Shown here: in pieces, positions 8,294 through 16,410 of the stretch
Numbering within the stretch: position 1 is the first letter of the stretch
How the letters are laid out: each line of letters opens with the position of its first letter
Assembly (NCBI GenBank): GCA_902591565.1
Contig: CACJBC010000005.1
Location: 1 to 64,000 of the forward strand
DNA length: 64,000 bases
Source of the DNA: an uncultured SAR86 cluster bacterium
Lineage (GTDB): Bacteria; Pseudomonadota; Gammaproteobacteria; Magnimaribacterales; D2472
Reading direction: 5' to 3'
The notes under the pieces: model-generated
Told to the model about the DNA's origin: nothing
Seen by the model: only the letters and a program-made list of their open reading frames with translations
The model's database searches: none
Position numbers and translations under genes: made by a program

Positions 8294-9643
8294 CTAAAAA
8301 TTAGTTCTTCTATAAATCTCTTCTTTTATAAGCCACATTCTGTCCTGACCCCAAACAAAATATGGATTTTTATCATTTGAATCAGTTATTTTGAAACTTG
8401 GAACACCCCAACAATTACCTGAGTACATATCTTTTAGATTATTATCTAAAACTTTTTTCCAATTATTGCTCCCAAGTTTTTTAGAAATAATATTCCAATC
8501 AAGGCCTAACTTTTTTACCGTATCCTTTAAATACTCATCCTTACCAATATTAACGCCATCATAAAATGATGCTATTAGTAATTCATTAATATATTCAAAA
8601 CCTTTTCCTGCCTCATCAATAATAGGAAATAAAGAATAAGCTTTTCTGGCTGGCTTTCCTATTGGAGAATAAATCTTACCAATGGGATTATTCTTCTTAA
8701 GTCCTTCTCTAGCTGCATCAGAAATAAGATATTTAGCTTTAAAATTTGGAATATTCATTTTACGCATTAGCATTGGTAAAACTGGCTTGGTTATTAAATT
8801 AATTGGGTAATCAGTACATATTTCTCTTACCCCTTTAATGCTTACAAAAGTATATGGACTGTTTAAAGATGGATAGTAATAAAGATTAAATTTAGTTTTA
8901 CTTTCAAGCTTTTGTGGTGCTTTTATTAAAGGTATGCACATTGATTCATGTGTAGGATCTTTTCTTAATCCTAATTCATCTAGCCTTTCCTCTAAGTAGT
9001 TAATTCGATCAACTCCCCAATAAAGCTCTTTTCCATAATAAAAAGCTGATCCAAAATAGTAATCTTTCTCATTTCTTAAGGTATTACCTTGTTCTAATCT
9101 TTTAATAACTGTATCAGGGCTTGCTTGATATTTGAGGGCAAGCTCTTCTAAAGATTTTTGATCATGAAGCCATAGCAATTTACTAACTTTTTTAGCAATA
9201 GCTACAAAATCTGTTTCGTCTACTGCAGTCAAAATCGAGTTTGCTAAATTGACTAAGTTTTTTTTAGGGTATGAATTTGATGAGAATTCAACCCCATAAT
9301 AATGTGCAATACGGTTTACATCTCTTAAACAATAGTCAGTGTACAAAGTTGGTTCGTGAATAGTTTCTGGATTTTCTTCACCAACCAAAATATTCTTTAA
9401 AACCACATCATACGATGAAATAATTTTATCCACGTATTCAATTGTTAAGGCTGAATATGGATCATCAACTTTATGGAAATAAATTACTGTATGTGGCGCA
9501 GATAATTTTTGTCTTTCAGCTTCAAATTTAACTCGCGCCTCTTTTACAAGTTCATAGCTTGCATAAGTATTCATAAATTTATTTCTTAACTTGGCAAAAA
9601 TTGTACGGCGAGACATAAAGCTTCTTAAAAATTTTGAAATCAT
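8294..9643 (-). CDS. Tandem DsbA/2-hydroxychromene-2-carboxylate isomerase-like protein
   Basis: A 449-residue protein that appears to hold two DsbA-fold (HCCA isomerase/kappa GST-like) domains. The first begins near residue 51 with TVIYFHKVDDPYSAL and the second near residue 248 with FNLYYYPSLNSPYTFVSI; each has the aromatic-strand-then-Pro-Tyr layout of this family. The second ends with NCWGVPSFKI and a YFVWGQDRMWLI segment, matching the cis-Pro GVP and FWGQDR signature of HCCA isomerases. There is no CXXC disulfide motif, so a glutathione-type isomerase or transferase role is more likely than a disulfide one. No close neighbours share its operon. The single-domain relative at 40487-41092 is a paralogue in this window. 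Confidence 0.75.
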   Translation of the reverse strand: MISKFLRSFMSRRTIFAKLRNKFMNTYASYELVKEARVKFEAERQKLSAPHTVIYFHKVDDPYSALTIEYVDKIISSYDVVLKNILVGEENPETIHEPTLYTDYCLRDVNRIAHYYGVEFSSNSYPKKNLVNLANSILTAVDETDFVAIAKKVSKLLWLHDQKSLEELALKYQASPDTVIKRLEQGNTLRNEKDYYFGSAFYYGKELYWGVDRINYLEERLDELGLRKDPTHESMCIPLIKAPQKLESKTKFNLYYYPSLNSPYTFVSIKGVREICTDYPINLITKPVLPMLMRKMNIPNFKAKYLISDAAREGLKKNNPIGKIYSPIGKPARKAYSLFPIIDEAGKGFEYINELLIASFYDGVNIGKDEYLKDTVKKLGLDWNIISKKLGSNNWKKVLDNNLKDMYSGNCWGVPSFKITDSNDKNPYFVWGQDRMWLIKEEIYRRTNF

Positions 9644-9749
9644 GTTACTTCGTTTGATATTTACTCAAATAAAAGAATGCCACAATTGGGTTATATAACA
9701 AAACTTTTGAACTATTGATTTATGAGCAATTTCTGTGCAAATTAAAGAA

Positions 9750-11051
9750 TTATTTACTATTCAAATAATCTTTTAAAGCAAGTTTGTCAGCTTTCAAATC
9801 AGCCATAAAAGCATTAAAAAGTTTTTGCTCTTGGTTAGGCATAAGCCCTTTGGCCATATTTTTAATTTGCTGATAAAACCATGCCATTGAAGCAAATGCA
9901 TTGATTACTTTTATTAAAGTAAATGGGCTTGAAGGAGATAATATGGATGGCCCTAAGGATAGAGTTTTCTCAAAACTTGGTAATGTTTCTAACTCTCCAG
10001 ATATCATTTTTTTTATGCAATATGGGTCTGCACATAGAGGCCTGCCAATACCAACTATTTGGCAAACATTACTTTGTAAAGCATCATTAATACCTTCCCT
10101 AGTTCTGAAACCACCTGTAACCATCAAAGGTATAGAAACTGCTTTTCTAATATCTTGAGCATATTCAAGAAAATAAGCCTCGCGAGCAATGGTACTTTCT
10201 TTTCTTTTTTCACTTCTTTTAGCGTTAATAGATGCTTCTACACCAATAAGCTTAGGCTGTTCGTATGTTCCTCCAGAAATTTCAATAATATCTACTCCTG
10301 CATTTTCTAGCATTTGGGCTACCTTTATACTCTCATCTGGACTGAATCCACCTTTCTGAAAGTCTGCAGAATTTAATTTAACTGAAATAGGAAAATCTTC
10401 ACCAACTTCTTGTCTACATCTCTTAATAATTTCTAAATGAATTCTTGCTCTATTTTCTATGCTGCCGCCCCATGCATCAGTTCTATTATTAATGTCTGGT
10501 GATAAAAATTCAGATAAAAGATATCCATGAGCAGAATGAAATTGCACACCGGTAAAACCTGTATCCCTTGCTATTTTTGCAGCAAAAACAAATCTATCAA
10601 TTAAATCAAGAATATCTTCCTCAGTCATAGGTGTTGGGGTACCAAAATTCTTACCAGGAATCTTTAGTCCAATATCTGAAGGCGCCAGGGGTGAAGAATT
10701 TATTTCACCAGGCGTTTGTCTACCAGCATGAGAGATTTGCATCCATAATTGTGTATTGTTTTTTGTTCCTGCTCTTGCCCATGTATTTAAAGCGTCAAGT
10801 TGATCTTTATAATTATTTTGATCTATCGCAACATTTGCTGGTCCTTCAAGATTTCTTCGGTCAACTTGAACATTTCCAGTAAGAGAAATACCTATATTGC
10901 CCTCTGCCCATCTCTCGTAAAGATTTGCATGACCTTGATGTGCAAGATTATTACCTTTAGCAATACGTTCTGTCATTGCTGCTTTGCAAACTCGATTTTT
11001 GATAACCTGACCACAAGGCAAAGTAAAAGATTCATTTATTAAATTTTGCAT
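9750..11051 (-). CDS. NADH:flavin oxidoreductase, old yellow enzyme family
   Basis: A 433-residue FMN-dependent ene-reductase-type enzyme with a TIM barrel. Motifs are the N-terminal NRVCKAAMTE, the WMQISHAGRQTPGE block, GVQFHSAHGYLLSEFLSP with the substrate-site His, and RTDAWGGSIENRAR, ending with VTGGFRT and VGIGRPLCADP, which bind the FMN phosphate. A C-terminal tail of about 60 residues follows the barrel. There is no iron-sulfur and no second Rossmann domain, so it is of the simple OYE type and not the 2,4-dienoyl-CoA reductase type. It probably reduces activated C=C bonds. It lies just outside the tRNA-fragment end of the island and may be the native neighbour of the tRNA gene. Confidence 0.92.
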   Translation of the reverse strand: MQNLINESFTLPCGQVIKNRVCKAAMTERIAKGNNLAHQGHANLYERWAEGNIGISLTGNVQVDRRNLEGPANVAIDQNNYKDQLDALNTWARAGTKNNTQLWMQISHAGRQTPGEINSSPLAPSDIGLKIPGKNFGTPTPMTEEDILDLIDRFVFAAKIARDTGFTGVQFHSAHGYLLSEFLSPDINNRTDAWGGSIENRARIHLEIIKRCRQEVGEDFPISVKLNSADFQKGGFSPDESIKVAQMLENAGVDIIEISGGTYEQPKLIGVEASINAKRSEKRKESTIAREAYFLEYAQDIRKAVSIPLMVTGGFRTREGINDALQSNVCQIVGIGRPLCADPYCIKKMISGELETLPSFEKTLSLGPSILSPSSPFTLIKVINAFASMAWFYQQIKNMAKGLMPNQEQKLFNAFMADLKADKLALKDYLNSK

Positions 11052-11132
11052 TAAGCTTCCCCTGAATATTAGATTACAAATTAGATGATTCTATTAGAGA
11101 TTTCAATAGAAAAAGATTTTTAAACGCATTCA

Positions 11133-11183
11133 TAAATGGTGGGCCCGGGAGGACTCGAACCTCCAACCAATGGATTATGAGTC
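11133..11183 (-). repeat. 51-bp direct repeat: truncated 3' part of tRNA-Ile2(CAU), putative att site
   Basis: These 51 bases match 16360-16410 at 50 positions; the only difference is one A/G in the variable region (11165 versus 16392). They span from the anticodon stem-loop through the T arm, acceptor strand and CCA end, plus four flanking bases. The D arm and 5' acceptor strand are missing, so this is not a working tRNA. It lies in the same orientation as the intact tRNA, as expected for the displaced end left by site-specific integration. It begins 20 bp beyond the stop of the agt gene. Confidence 0.93.
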
Positions 11184-11203
11184 ACCTATTTATCTTAAAT
11201 GCC

Positions 11204-12211
11204 TTAAGCGGCAATTTCTTTTTTATTTTTTATAGGGCTTAAGGCTTCTAGAAACTGATTAGTTACCTTTTTCCATGAGTGCTTTTCAGCAAATCTAATG
11301 CAAGAATTAGAGTTAACCTTGATTGCTTCATGTATTGCATATTCGAGATCGTCAGATAAATATCCATTCAAATTATTTTGAATTAAATCTATTGGGCCAG
11401 TCACAGGATATGCAGCTACAGGAGTTCCACATGCTAAAGATTCAATCATCACAATTCCATAGGTATCTGTCTTTGACGGAAAAACGAAGCATGAAGCTCC
11501 GGAATACCATTGTGCTAGATCTTCTTTATACTTATAACCAAGAAAAAGTGCGTCTGGATATTTGCTTTTAAGTTGTGATAACTGGGGTCCTTTACCAATA
11601 ACTACCTTTTTTAAATGAGATTTTATTTTTAAAAAATCTTCAATGCTTTTTTCATGAGAAACCCTTCCAACATAAAGCAAATAATCATAATCTACTGGAG
11701 AAGTTCTTGGCTTAAAAATATCTAAATCTATAGCTCTACTCCAAGTCTTAAGATTTTTAAAACCTCTTTGAATTAATTCATCTTTCTGTGAAGATGTATT
11801 TACAAGTGTATTTATGGCTCCACTATGAAACCATTTTAAATAGCTATAGGTGATTTCAATAGGAAAACTTATTCTTGCCTTGAGATATTCTGGAAATTTA
11901 GTATGGATAGCTGAGGTAAATTTTATTTTATGTTTTTTACACAATATTCTTGCTCTAAGACCTAATGGTCCCTCTGTTGCAATATGGATAGCGTCATAAG
12001 TTTCATCAAGAATGAAGTTTTTTAACTGATTGGTCTCAATGGCTATATTAATTTCGTGATAACCTGGTAAGGGTATTGATTTAAATAAGCTTGGTTCTAC
12101 GATATCAGCTTGATAGCCTGCTTTCGCCAATTCTTTGGTAACGTTTGATAGTGTAGTAACAACTCCATTAACCTGAGGATGCCATGCATCTGTAATTATT
12201 AAAATTTTCAT
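11204..12211 (-). CDS. agt: GT4 glycosyltransferase, Agt-like glycolipid synthase for phosphate limitation
   Basis: A 335-residue GT-B enzyme of family GT4. The N-terminus has ITDAWHPQVNGVVTTL, the nucleotide-sugar domain has the strand LLYVGRVSHEKSIEDFL and the segment FVFPSKTDTYGIVMIESLACGTPVAAY with the ExxxxxE-type donor-site residues. The nearest characterised relatives by layout are the Agt enzymes that glycosylate diacylglycerol to mono-glycosyl or glucuronosyl lipids, and mannosyltransferases of the MgtA/PimB type. It starts 2 bp after the plcP stop, so the two are co-translated. Agt paired with PlcP is the known gene pair for replacing phospholipids with phosphorus-free glycolipids. 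The sugar donor is not predictable here. The stop lies 20 bp from the att-like repeat. Confidence 0.87.
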   Translation of the reverse strand: MKILIITDAWHPQVNGVVTTLSNVTKELAKAGYQADIVEPSLFKSIPLPGYHEINIAIETNQLKNFILDETYDAIHIATEGPLGLRARILCKKHKIKFTSAIHTKFPEYLKARISFPIEITYSYLKWFHSGAINTLVNTSSQKDELIQRGFKNLKTWSRAIDLDIFKPRTSPVDYDYLLYVGRVSHEKSIEDFLKIKSHLKKVVIGKGPQLSQLKSKYPDALFLGYKYKEDLAQWYSGASCFVFPSKTDTYGIVMIESLACGTPVAAYPVTGPIDLIQNNLNGYLSDDLEYAIHEAIKVNSNSCIRFAEKHSWKKVTNQFLEALSPIKNKKEIAA

Positions 12212-12213
12212 AA

Positions 12214-12999
12214 CTAAGAGGCTCTTAATAACTTAATTTCTTGATTTTCAATTGCAGCCCAATCAATCAACTTAAATTGTCCGTTATGGTCCTCAACTAA
12301 AGCAGTTACAGATTCAACCCAGTCACCAGTATTAAAATAATCTATGCCATCAATTAATTTAATTTCTGCTTTATGAATATGGCCACAAACTATTCCATCA
12401 AAACCTCTAGATTTACACTCTTTGACTAAGCTTTCCTCATAATCAGAAGCTTTATTGACTAATTGTTTTGCTTTATCTTTTAAATACTTCGATAAAGACC
12501 AATGTCCATAACCAAGTCTTGCTCGAAAATAATTTAGTATTTTATTGAGAGATAATAAAACGGTATAAATTTTGTCACCAAGTATTGATAAATGACGACC
12601 ATATCTAGTAACTATATCAAACTGATCTCCATGAATAATTAAAAGTTTTTTACCTTTAACTGAAACATACTCATACTCTTCTATAAGCTCAATATTTCCA
12701 AGATTCAATGGCTGATAAAGCCTTAAAAGATCATCATGATTTCCAGTAATATATTTTACTTTGGTTCCATTTTTAGACATTGATAATATATTTCTAATTA
12801 CATCTACATGTTCTTGAGGCCAATAAAGCTTAGATTTTAGTCTCCAACAATCAATAATATCCCCAACTAAAAAAAGATTTTCGCATTCATGCTTCTTTAA
12901 AAAATTATATAAAGATTTTGCCTGACAGCCTTTAGAGCCAAGATGAATATCGGAAAGAAATATTGATTTGTATTTTATCATTGAAACATTATGTTTCAT
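12214..12999 (-). CDS. plcP: PlcP-type phospholipase C (calcineurin-like metallophosphoesterase)
   Basis: A 261-residue cytoplasmic metallophosphoesterase related to LpxH but of the PlcP type, which removes the phosphate head group from phospholipids to give diacylglycerol during phosphate starvation. Metal-site motifs are SDIHLGSKGCQA, GDIIDCWRL, TGNHDDLL, a HGDQFD His and CGHIHKAEI, and the C-terminal NTGDWVESVTALVE matches the PlcP consensus. The KGCQAKSL, YWPQEH and GHWSLSKYLK phrases are also PlcP-like and separate it from LpxH. A ribosome binding site AGGA stands 9-12 bases before the ATG. A 252-bp AT-rich gap upstream (13000-13251) should hold the promoter. I could not recognise a clear Pho box there. 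Product feeds the Agt enzyme encoded 2 bp downstream. Confidence 0.88.
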   Translation of the reverse strand: MKHNVSMIKYKSIFLSDIHLGSKGCQAKSLYNFLKKHECENLFLVGDIIDCWRLKSKLYWPQEHVDVIRNILSMSKNGTKVKYITGNHDDLLRLYQPLNLGNIELIEEYEYVSVKGKKLLIIHGDQFDIVTRYGRHLSILGDKIYTVLLSLNKILNYFRARLGYGHWSLSKYLKDKAKQLVNKASDYEESLVKECKSRGFDGIVCGHIHKAEIKLIDGIDYFNTGDWVESVTALVEDHNGQFKLIDWAAIENQEIKLLRAS

Positions 13000-13251
13000 G
13001 TGTATTTCATCCTAATTACATTTGTGTAAAAATTTAAGAACTTTTTTTAAAGGTTGATAAATTTTAAAATAGAAATCCATAACACGACATAATCAAAAAA
13101 TTAGTTATATCTAGCGAATATCTCACAATTTCTCTCCAAAAAAATTATTCGAAATCGTGATGATTAAACAAAAATTTTGTTAAATCTAGATTGAGATAAT
13201 GTAAATTAATGCAAATTTTTTGAAATTAATTGTGATTAAAATAACTTTTAA

Positions 13252-14847
13252 CTAATTATTAATTTTAATAGGTTGATTATGTTTAATATCAAAAACAGGT
13301 GATTCAAAATTCTTATAATCATAAGATTTTACTGTTGATACGTATTTATAAATAACTCTTGCACTTTCTTTTTGTAGTGACAAAAGAGCATAACCTTTAA
13401 AAGAACTATTTGTATAAATTAAATTATCGTTTTCGTCTAGATATTGATTATCGATTTGGTTGGCATAATCTCCAAATAAATCAACTCCATTTGGCGATGA
13501 TATCGATGGAGCCCCTATCTCGATGCCTATAAAATTTTCTTTATGGTCATATAAGTTAGATAGCCAAGATGAATGAGTATCGCCAGCTAAAATAATATTT
13601 GATTGTGAGTTCTGAATTATTTTATAAAATTTTTCTCTTTCTTTTGGATAACCATCCCACTGATCAGTATTCCAAGGTAGTTTTTTTCCAGCTAGTTGTA
13701 GATATATGTGCATATATTCGGGAACTAATGATTTATCAATTTTTTTAAGTGCATCAGGCAAATATTGAGGTCCAATTAATATTTGCTGACCAAATATTGA
13801 CCACTTGTACTTCTTATCAAGTGTATTTTTAATCCAGTTAAATTGTTTATTACCTAAAAGTTTTCTTGGTTTTTTTAGAGCCTTTTTATAGGATTCATAT
13901 TCAAACACACCGTCTGCAAAAAAATCATTTATATCCAGTTGTTTATCTCTTGAGATCAGTCTTGTATCTAACATTAATAATTGAAATAAGTTTCCTACCT
14001 CAAAACTTCTCCAAATATTTGTTTTATTATTGCTTTCTCTTATCGGCATCCATTCATAATAGGCTTTTAAGGCGTTTATCTTTCTGCTAAGAAAACTTCC
14101 TTCATTTATTGAATGATTTTCTGCTCCGCTTTTCCACGTATTATTAGTAAACTCATGATCATCCCAAACAACAATCATTGGTTTGTTTTTATGCAGCAAC
14201 TGTAGGTCTTGATCTGTTTTGTATTGAGCATGTCTAAGCCTGTAATCTTTTAGAGAAATTAGCTCATTTGATGGAATACTAACTCTATTTAATTCATTTG
14301 AATTCTCAGATGCATAGCCATCTTTTTCGTATTCATATAAGTAGTCACCTAAGTGAAGAACAAGATCAATATCTTTATTTTTAGCTATCTCCTTATAAGC
14401 ATTAAAAAATCCAGCGGGATAATTTGAGCAACTGCAAAATGCTATATTAAAAAGATCTGGATTGTGAATAGGCAAGGTAATAGTGGAACCAACAGGAGAA
14501 AAGTAATTATTACAAATGAATCTATAAAAAATTTGCGTACCGTTGTATTTTTTAGGAATTCTTACGTCAACCTTTACAGTAAAATCTTTATAAGCTAAAG
14601 CTTTTGCTTTTCCTGAAGATATAATTTTTTGAAAGTTTTTGTCATCTGATATCTCCCAATTCACATTAATTGATGTATTAGAGATTTTTGTTATTCGCGT
14701 CCAAATGATTACATTCGTATTTGTAGGATCACCACTTGCAACTCCATGATTGAATAATATTTTTTCGTTGTTATTACTTGAACTTAGCCTAAAACTAAAA
14801 AAAGTTAATAAGAAAGTAAAAAATTTTAGAAATGATCTTCTTTGCAT
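13252..14847 (-). CDS. phoD: PhoD-family alkaline phosphatase/phosphodiesterase, Tat-exported
   Basis: A secreted metallophosphatase of the PhoD type, which frees phosphate from organic esters using Ca and Fe. The start chosen gives MQRRSFLKFFTF, a twin-arginine signal; a GTG 39 bp upstream is in frame but would only add residues before it. After the signal comes the PhoD N-terminal domain (FNHGVASGDPTNTNVIIWTRI), then the metal motifs FCSCSNY, LHLGDYLYEY, VVWDDHEFTNN, and LAGDTHSSWLS. Tat export fits folding with metals in the cytoplasm. The gene is divergent from the aquaporin gene across an 85-bp gap. It is the second phosphate-acquisition gene of the island beside plcP-agt. The exact substrate (monoester or diester) is not visible. 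Confidence 0.93.
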   Translation of the reverse strand: MQRRSFLKFFTFLLTFFSFRLSSSNNNEKILFNHGVASGDPTNTNVIIWTRITKISNTSINVNWEISDDKNFQKIISSGKAKALAYKDFTVKVDVRIPKKYNGTQIFYRFICNNYFSPVGSTITLPIHNPDLFNIAFCSCSNYPAGFFNAYKEIAKNKDIDLVLHLGDYLYEYEKDGYASENSNELNRVSIPSNELISLKDYRLRHAQYKTDQDLQLLHKNKPMIVVWDDHEFTNNTWKSGAENHSINEGSFLSRKINALKAYYEWMPIRESNNKTNIWRSFEVGNLFQLLMLDTRLISRDKQLDINDFFADGVFEYESYKKALKKPRKLLGNKQFNWIKNTLDKKYKWSIFGQQILIGPQYLPDALKKIDKSLVPEYMHIYLQLAGKKLPWNTDQWDGYPKEREKFYKIIQNSQSNIILAGDTHSSWLSNLYDHKENFIGIEIGAPSISSPNGVDLFGDYANQIDNQYLDENDNLIYTNSSFKGYALLSLQKESARVIYKYVSTVKSYDYKNFESPVFDIKHNQPIKINN

Positions 14848-14932
14848 ATTTTCTTTTATATCTTGATTTTGTGAAAATAATGTCACAATAAGGTGTTAGT
14901 TTATAAATTAATTTTTATACATAAAGGAAATC

Positions 14933-15571
14933 ATGAACATACAAAAATATTTTTCTGAGTTTATTGGTACAGGATTTTTATTTGCAGCAGTAGTAGGATC
15001 TGGGATTATGGGTCAAAACTTGAGCCCTAATAATGATGGAGTTATTCTTTTGACCAATACAATAGCTACAGTTTTTGCACTTTATTTTTTGATTGTTACT
15101 TTTCAAAAATATAGCGCTAACTTCAATCCTGTTGTTTCAATGGTAATGTTTTTAAATGGCAGATTATCTTTCAAAGACCTAATTATTTATGCTTTTTTAC
15201 AAATAATTGGAGCAACACTTGGGGTTTTATTAGTAAACTATTTATTTGGCCTGGATGTAATTCAATTTTCAGTTAATCAAAGATCTGGAGCAAATATTTT
15301 TGTAAGCGAAATTTTTGCAACATTTGGATTGATCTTAATTATCTTGATTTCATCTTCTAAAAATATAGCCTCATCAGTTGCAGCGTATATCGGAGCAGCA
15401 TACTGGTTTACATCTTCAACATCATTTGCAAACCCCGCAGCATCAATAAGCAGAATGTTTTCTGATACTTTTGCGGGCATAAGTCCAGAAAATGTTTTTT
15501 TATTTTGTATTGCTCAGTGTATTGGAGGAATATTAGCCTATGCATTATATAAACAAATTTATTTAAAGTAG
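14933..15571 (+). CDS. Aquaporin (MIP family), AqpS-like
   Basis: A 212-residue membrane channel with six hydrophobic segments and the two half-helix motifs of the MIP family: the first as NFNPVVS (Asn-Pro-Val in place of the usual Asn-Pro-Ala) and the second as SFANPAAS followed by ISRMFSDTFAGI, with the selectivity-filter Arg. The phrase TSSTSFANPA with SRxxSDTFAGI resembles the AqpS-like proteins found in bacterial ars operons, where they let arsenite out after arsenate has been reduced. In a phosphate-starvation island this is plausible because arsenate enters through phosphate transporters. Glycerol or water transport are alternatives. AAAGGAAA just before the ATG is a strong ribosome binding site. 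Confidence 0.85.
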   Translation: MNIQKYFSEFIGTGFLFAAVVGSGIMGQNLSPNNDGVILLTNTIATVFALYFLIVTFQKYSANFNPVVSMVMFLNGRLSFKDLIIYAFLQIIGATLGVLLVNYLFGLDVIQFSVNQRSGANIFVSEIFATFGLILIILISSSKNIASSVAAYIGAAYWFTSSTSFANPAASISRMFSDTFAGISPENVFLFCIAQCIGGILAYALYKQIYLK

Positions 15572-15749
15572 TTTAAAAAATTTATAGAGTAGATCCCAAC
15601 TACGCCTTAAAGGAATTCATGCACTAAAATAAGCCCAGACAATTTTTAGTTCCTAGTGACACAATTTAATTCAAAATTTTTACACTAACTTAACAGTAAA
15701 GATACACATCCGAGATTAAATATAGTTCTTGTTATTTACGGAATAATAA

Positions 15750-16172
15750 ATGAAATCTTTTGTATTTATTTCTTTTACAATTTTTTCTTCATTAATATTT
15801 TCACATGAAATCAAGACTGTAATTGTTGAATTGAATGGCATGGATTTTGTAAATGATGATTTAACATATGGCAATCAAATACTTTGGATCCCTGAGATTG
15901 ATGAAGAAGTTGTAGCATCTGGAAGCGTTCAAGGTTTTTTAGCTAGGTACAAAAAAGGTGATTATCTTGATCCAGAAAAAGGCTTTGATGATAAAGAGCA
16001 AAGATGGAGTCATCTTCCTAATTTAAGTTTGTATTTTGATGAGCCGGCATTTATTTATCTTAGTCATGGTAATGGATATGTGAGACTTTCTTATCAATCA
16101 CAAGTAAGCATACAGCAAATGATTGATTACACCTCTGGCAGGAAGTTAAAAATAGTTATTCACAAAGATTGA
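15750..16172 (+). CDS. Small exported protein of unknown function
   Basis: A 140-residue protein I do not recognise. A signal peptide (MKSFVFISFTIFSSLIFS) is followed at once by HEIKTVIVELNGMDFVND, so the mature protein begins with a His-Glu that could bind metal. The rest is mixed, with many aromatic and acidic residues, LSLYFDEPAFIYLSHGNGYVRLS, and no Cys. No transmembrane segment follows the signal, so a periplasmic or surface location is likely. It is the last gene of the island before the tRNA and is followed by the 12-bp hairpin at 16276-16329. A phosphate-related role is guessed only from position. Confidence 0.7.
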   Translation: MKSFVFISFTIFSSLIFSHEIKTVIVELNGMDFVNDDLTYGNQILWIPEIDEEVVASGSVQGFLARYKKGDYLDPEKGFDDKEQRWSHLPNLSLYFDEPAFIYLSHGNGYVRLSYQSQVSIQQMIDYTSGRKLKIVIHKD

Positions 16173-16275
16173 TAGCCAATTTCGTTTAATTCACAAATTT
16201 ATACCAAAACGTAACTTGAATAACACATTGGTAAGTTTTAATGAGAAAGTAAGTTGATTAATGCAGTTTACATAC

Positions 16276-16329
16276 TACGGCAGCAGGGCAAACTACCCGC
16301 TCTACCATGCTACAAATCCTGCTGTCGTA
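16276..16329 (+). terminator. Long-stem hairpin near island end, possible terminator with tRNA-like core
   Basis: A 12-bp stem (16276-16287 with 16318-16329, one G.U pair on the plus strand) encloses a 30-base loop. On the plus strand it is followed by CCCC and a run of five T, which would suit termination of the small exported-protein gene. The minus-strand loop contains GGTAGAGC, the common D-arm octamer of tRNAs, but no T arm or anticodon arm, so it is not a complete tRNA. The long loop is unusual for an intrinsic terminator. Between 16173 and 16363 I see nothing else. Confidence 0.45.
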
Positions 16330-16359
16330 TCCCCTTTTTCAAAAAACAGAGTCAGCTTT

Positions 16360-16410
16360 TAAATGGTGGGCCCGGGAGGACTCGAACCTCCGACCAATGG
16401 ATTATGAGTC
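16360..16410 (-). repeat. Direct repeat, tRNA-side copy of the att-like sequence
   Basis: Partner of 11133-11183, with 50 of 51 positions identical. This copy lies inside the intact tRNA-Ile2(CAU) and covers its anticodon loop to CCA end. It marks the tRNA-proximal boundary of the putative island. Confidence 0.93.

Larger units (their letters stand above)
11133..16410. mobile_element. Putative tRNA-anchored integrative island with phosphate-stress cargo
   Basis: A 5.2-kb segment bounded by direct repeats of the 3' half of tRNA-Ile2(CAU), with the intact tRNA at the high-coordinate end and the truncated copy at the other. This is the geometry left when an element integrates in a tRNA 3' end and restores the tRNA. 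The cargo is agt, plcP, phoD, an aquaporin and a small secreted protein. There is no integrase, transposase or excisionase gene inside, so it is either a remnant or a passenger element mobilised in trans, like the cargo-bearing tRNA-anchored elements described in marine cyanobacteria. Base composition does not differ visibly from its surroundings. The mobile interpretation is inference; the repeats are seen directly. Confidence 0.65.

Noticed and set aside
11133-11183. A second tRNA gene
   Set aside because: Only the anticodon arm to CCA end is present. The bases beyond 11183 do not form a D arm or pair with the acceptor strand, so it is a truncated copy.
13000-13251. Regulatory element upstream of plcP
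   Set aside because: The gap is AT-rich with a short palindrome near 13170, but I found no clear operator or -10/-35 pair.
14881-14900. Pho-box-like repeat TGTCA...TGTTA between phoD and the aquaporin gene
   Set aside because: The two half-sites are 13 bases apart, not 11, and the bases around them do not match the consensus. Not strong enough to call.
16276-16329. Integron attC site
   Set aside because: The stem is long enough but the core-site sequences and bulged bases of attC are missing and there is no integron integrase in the window.
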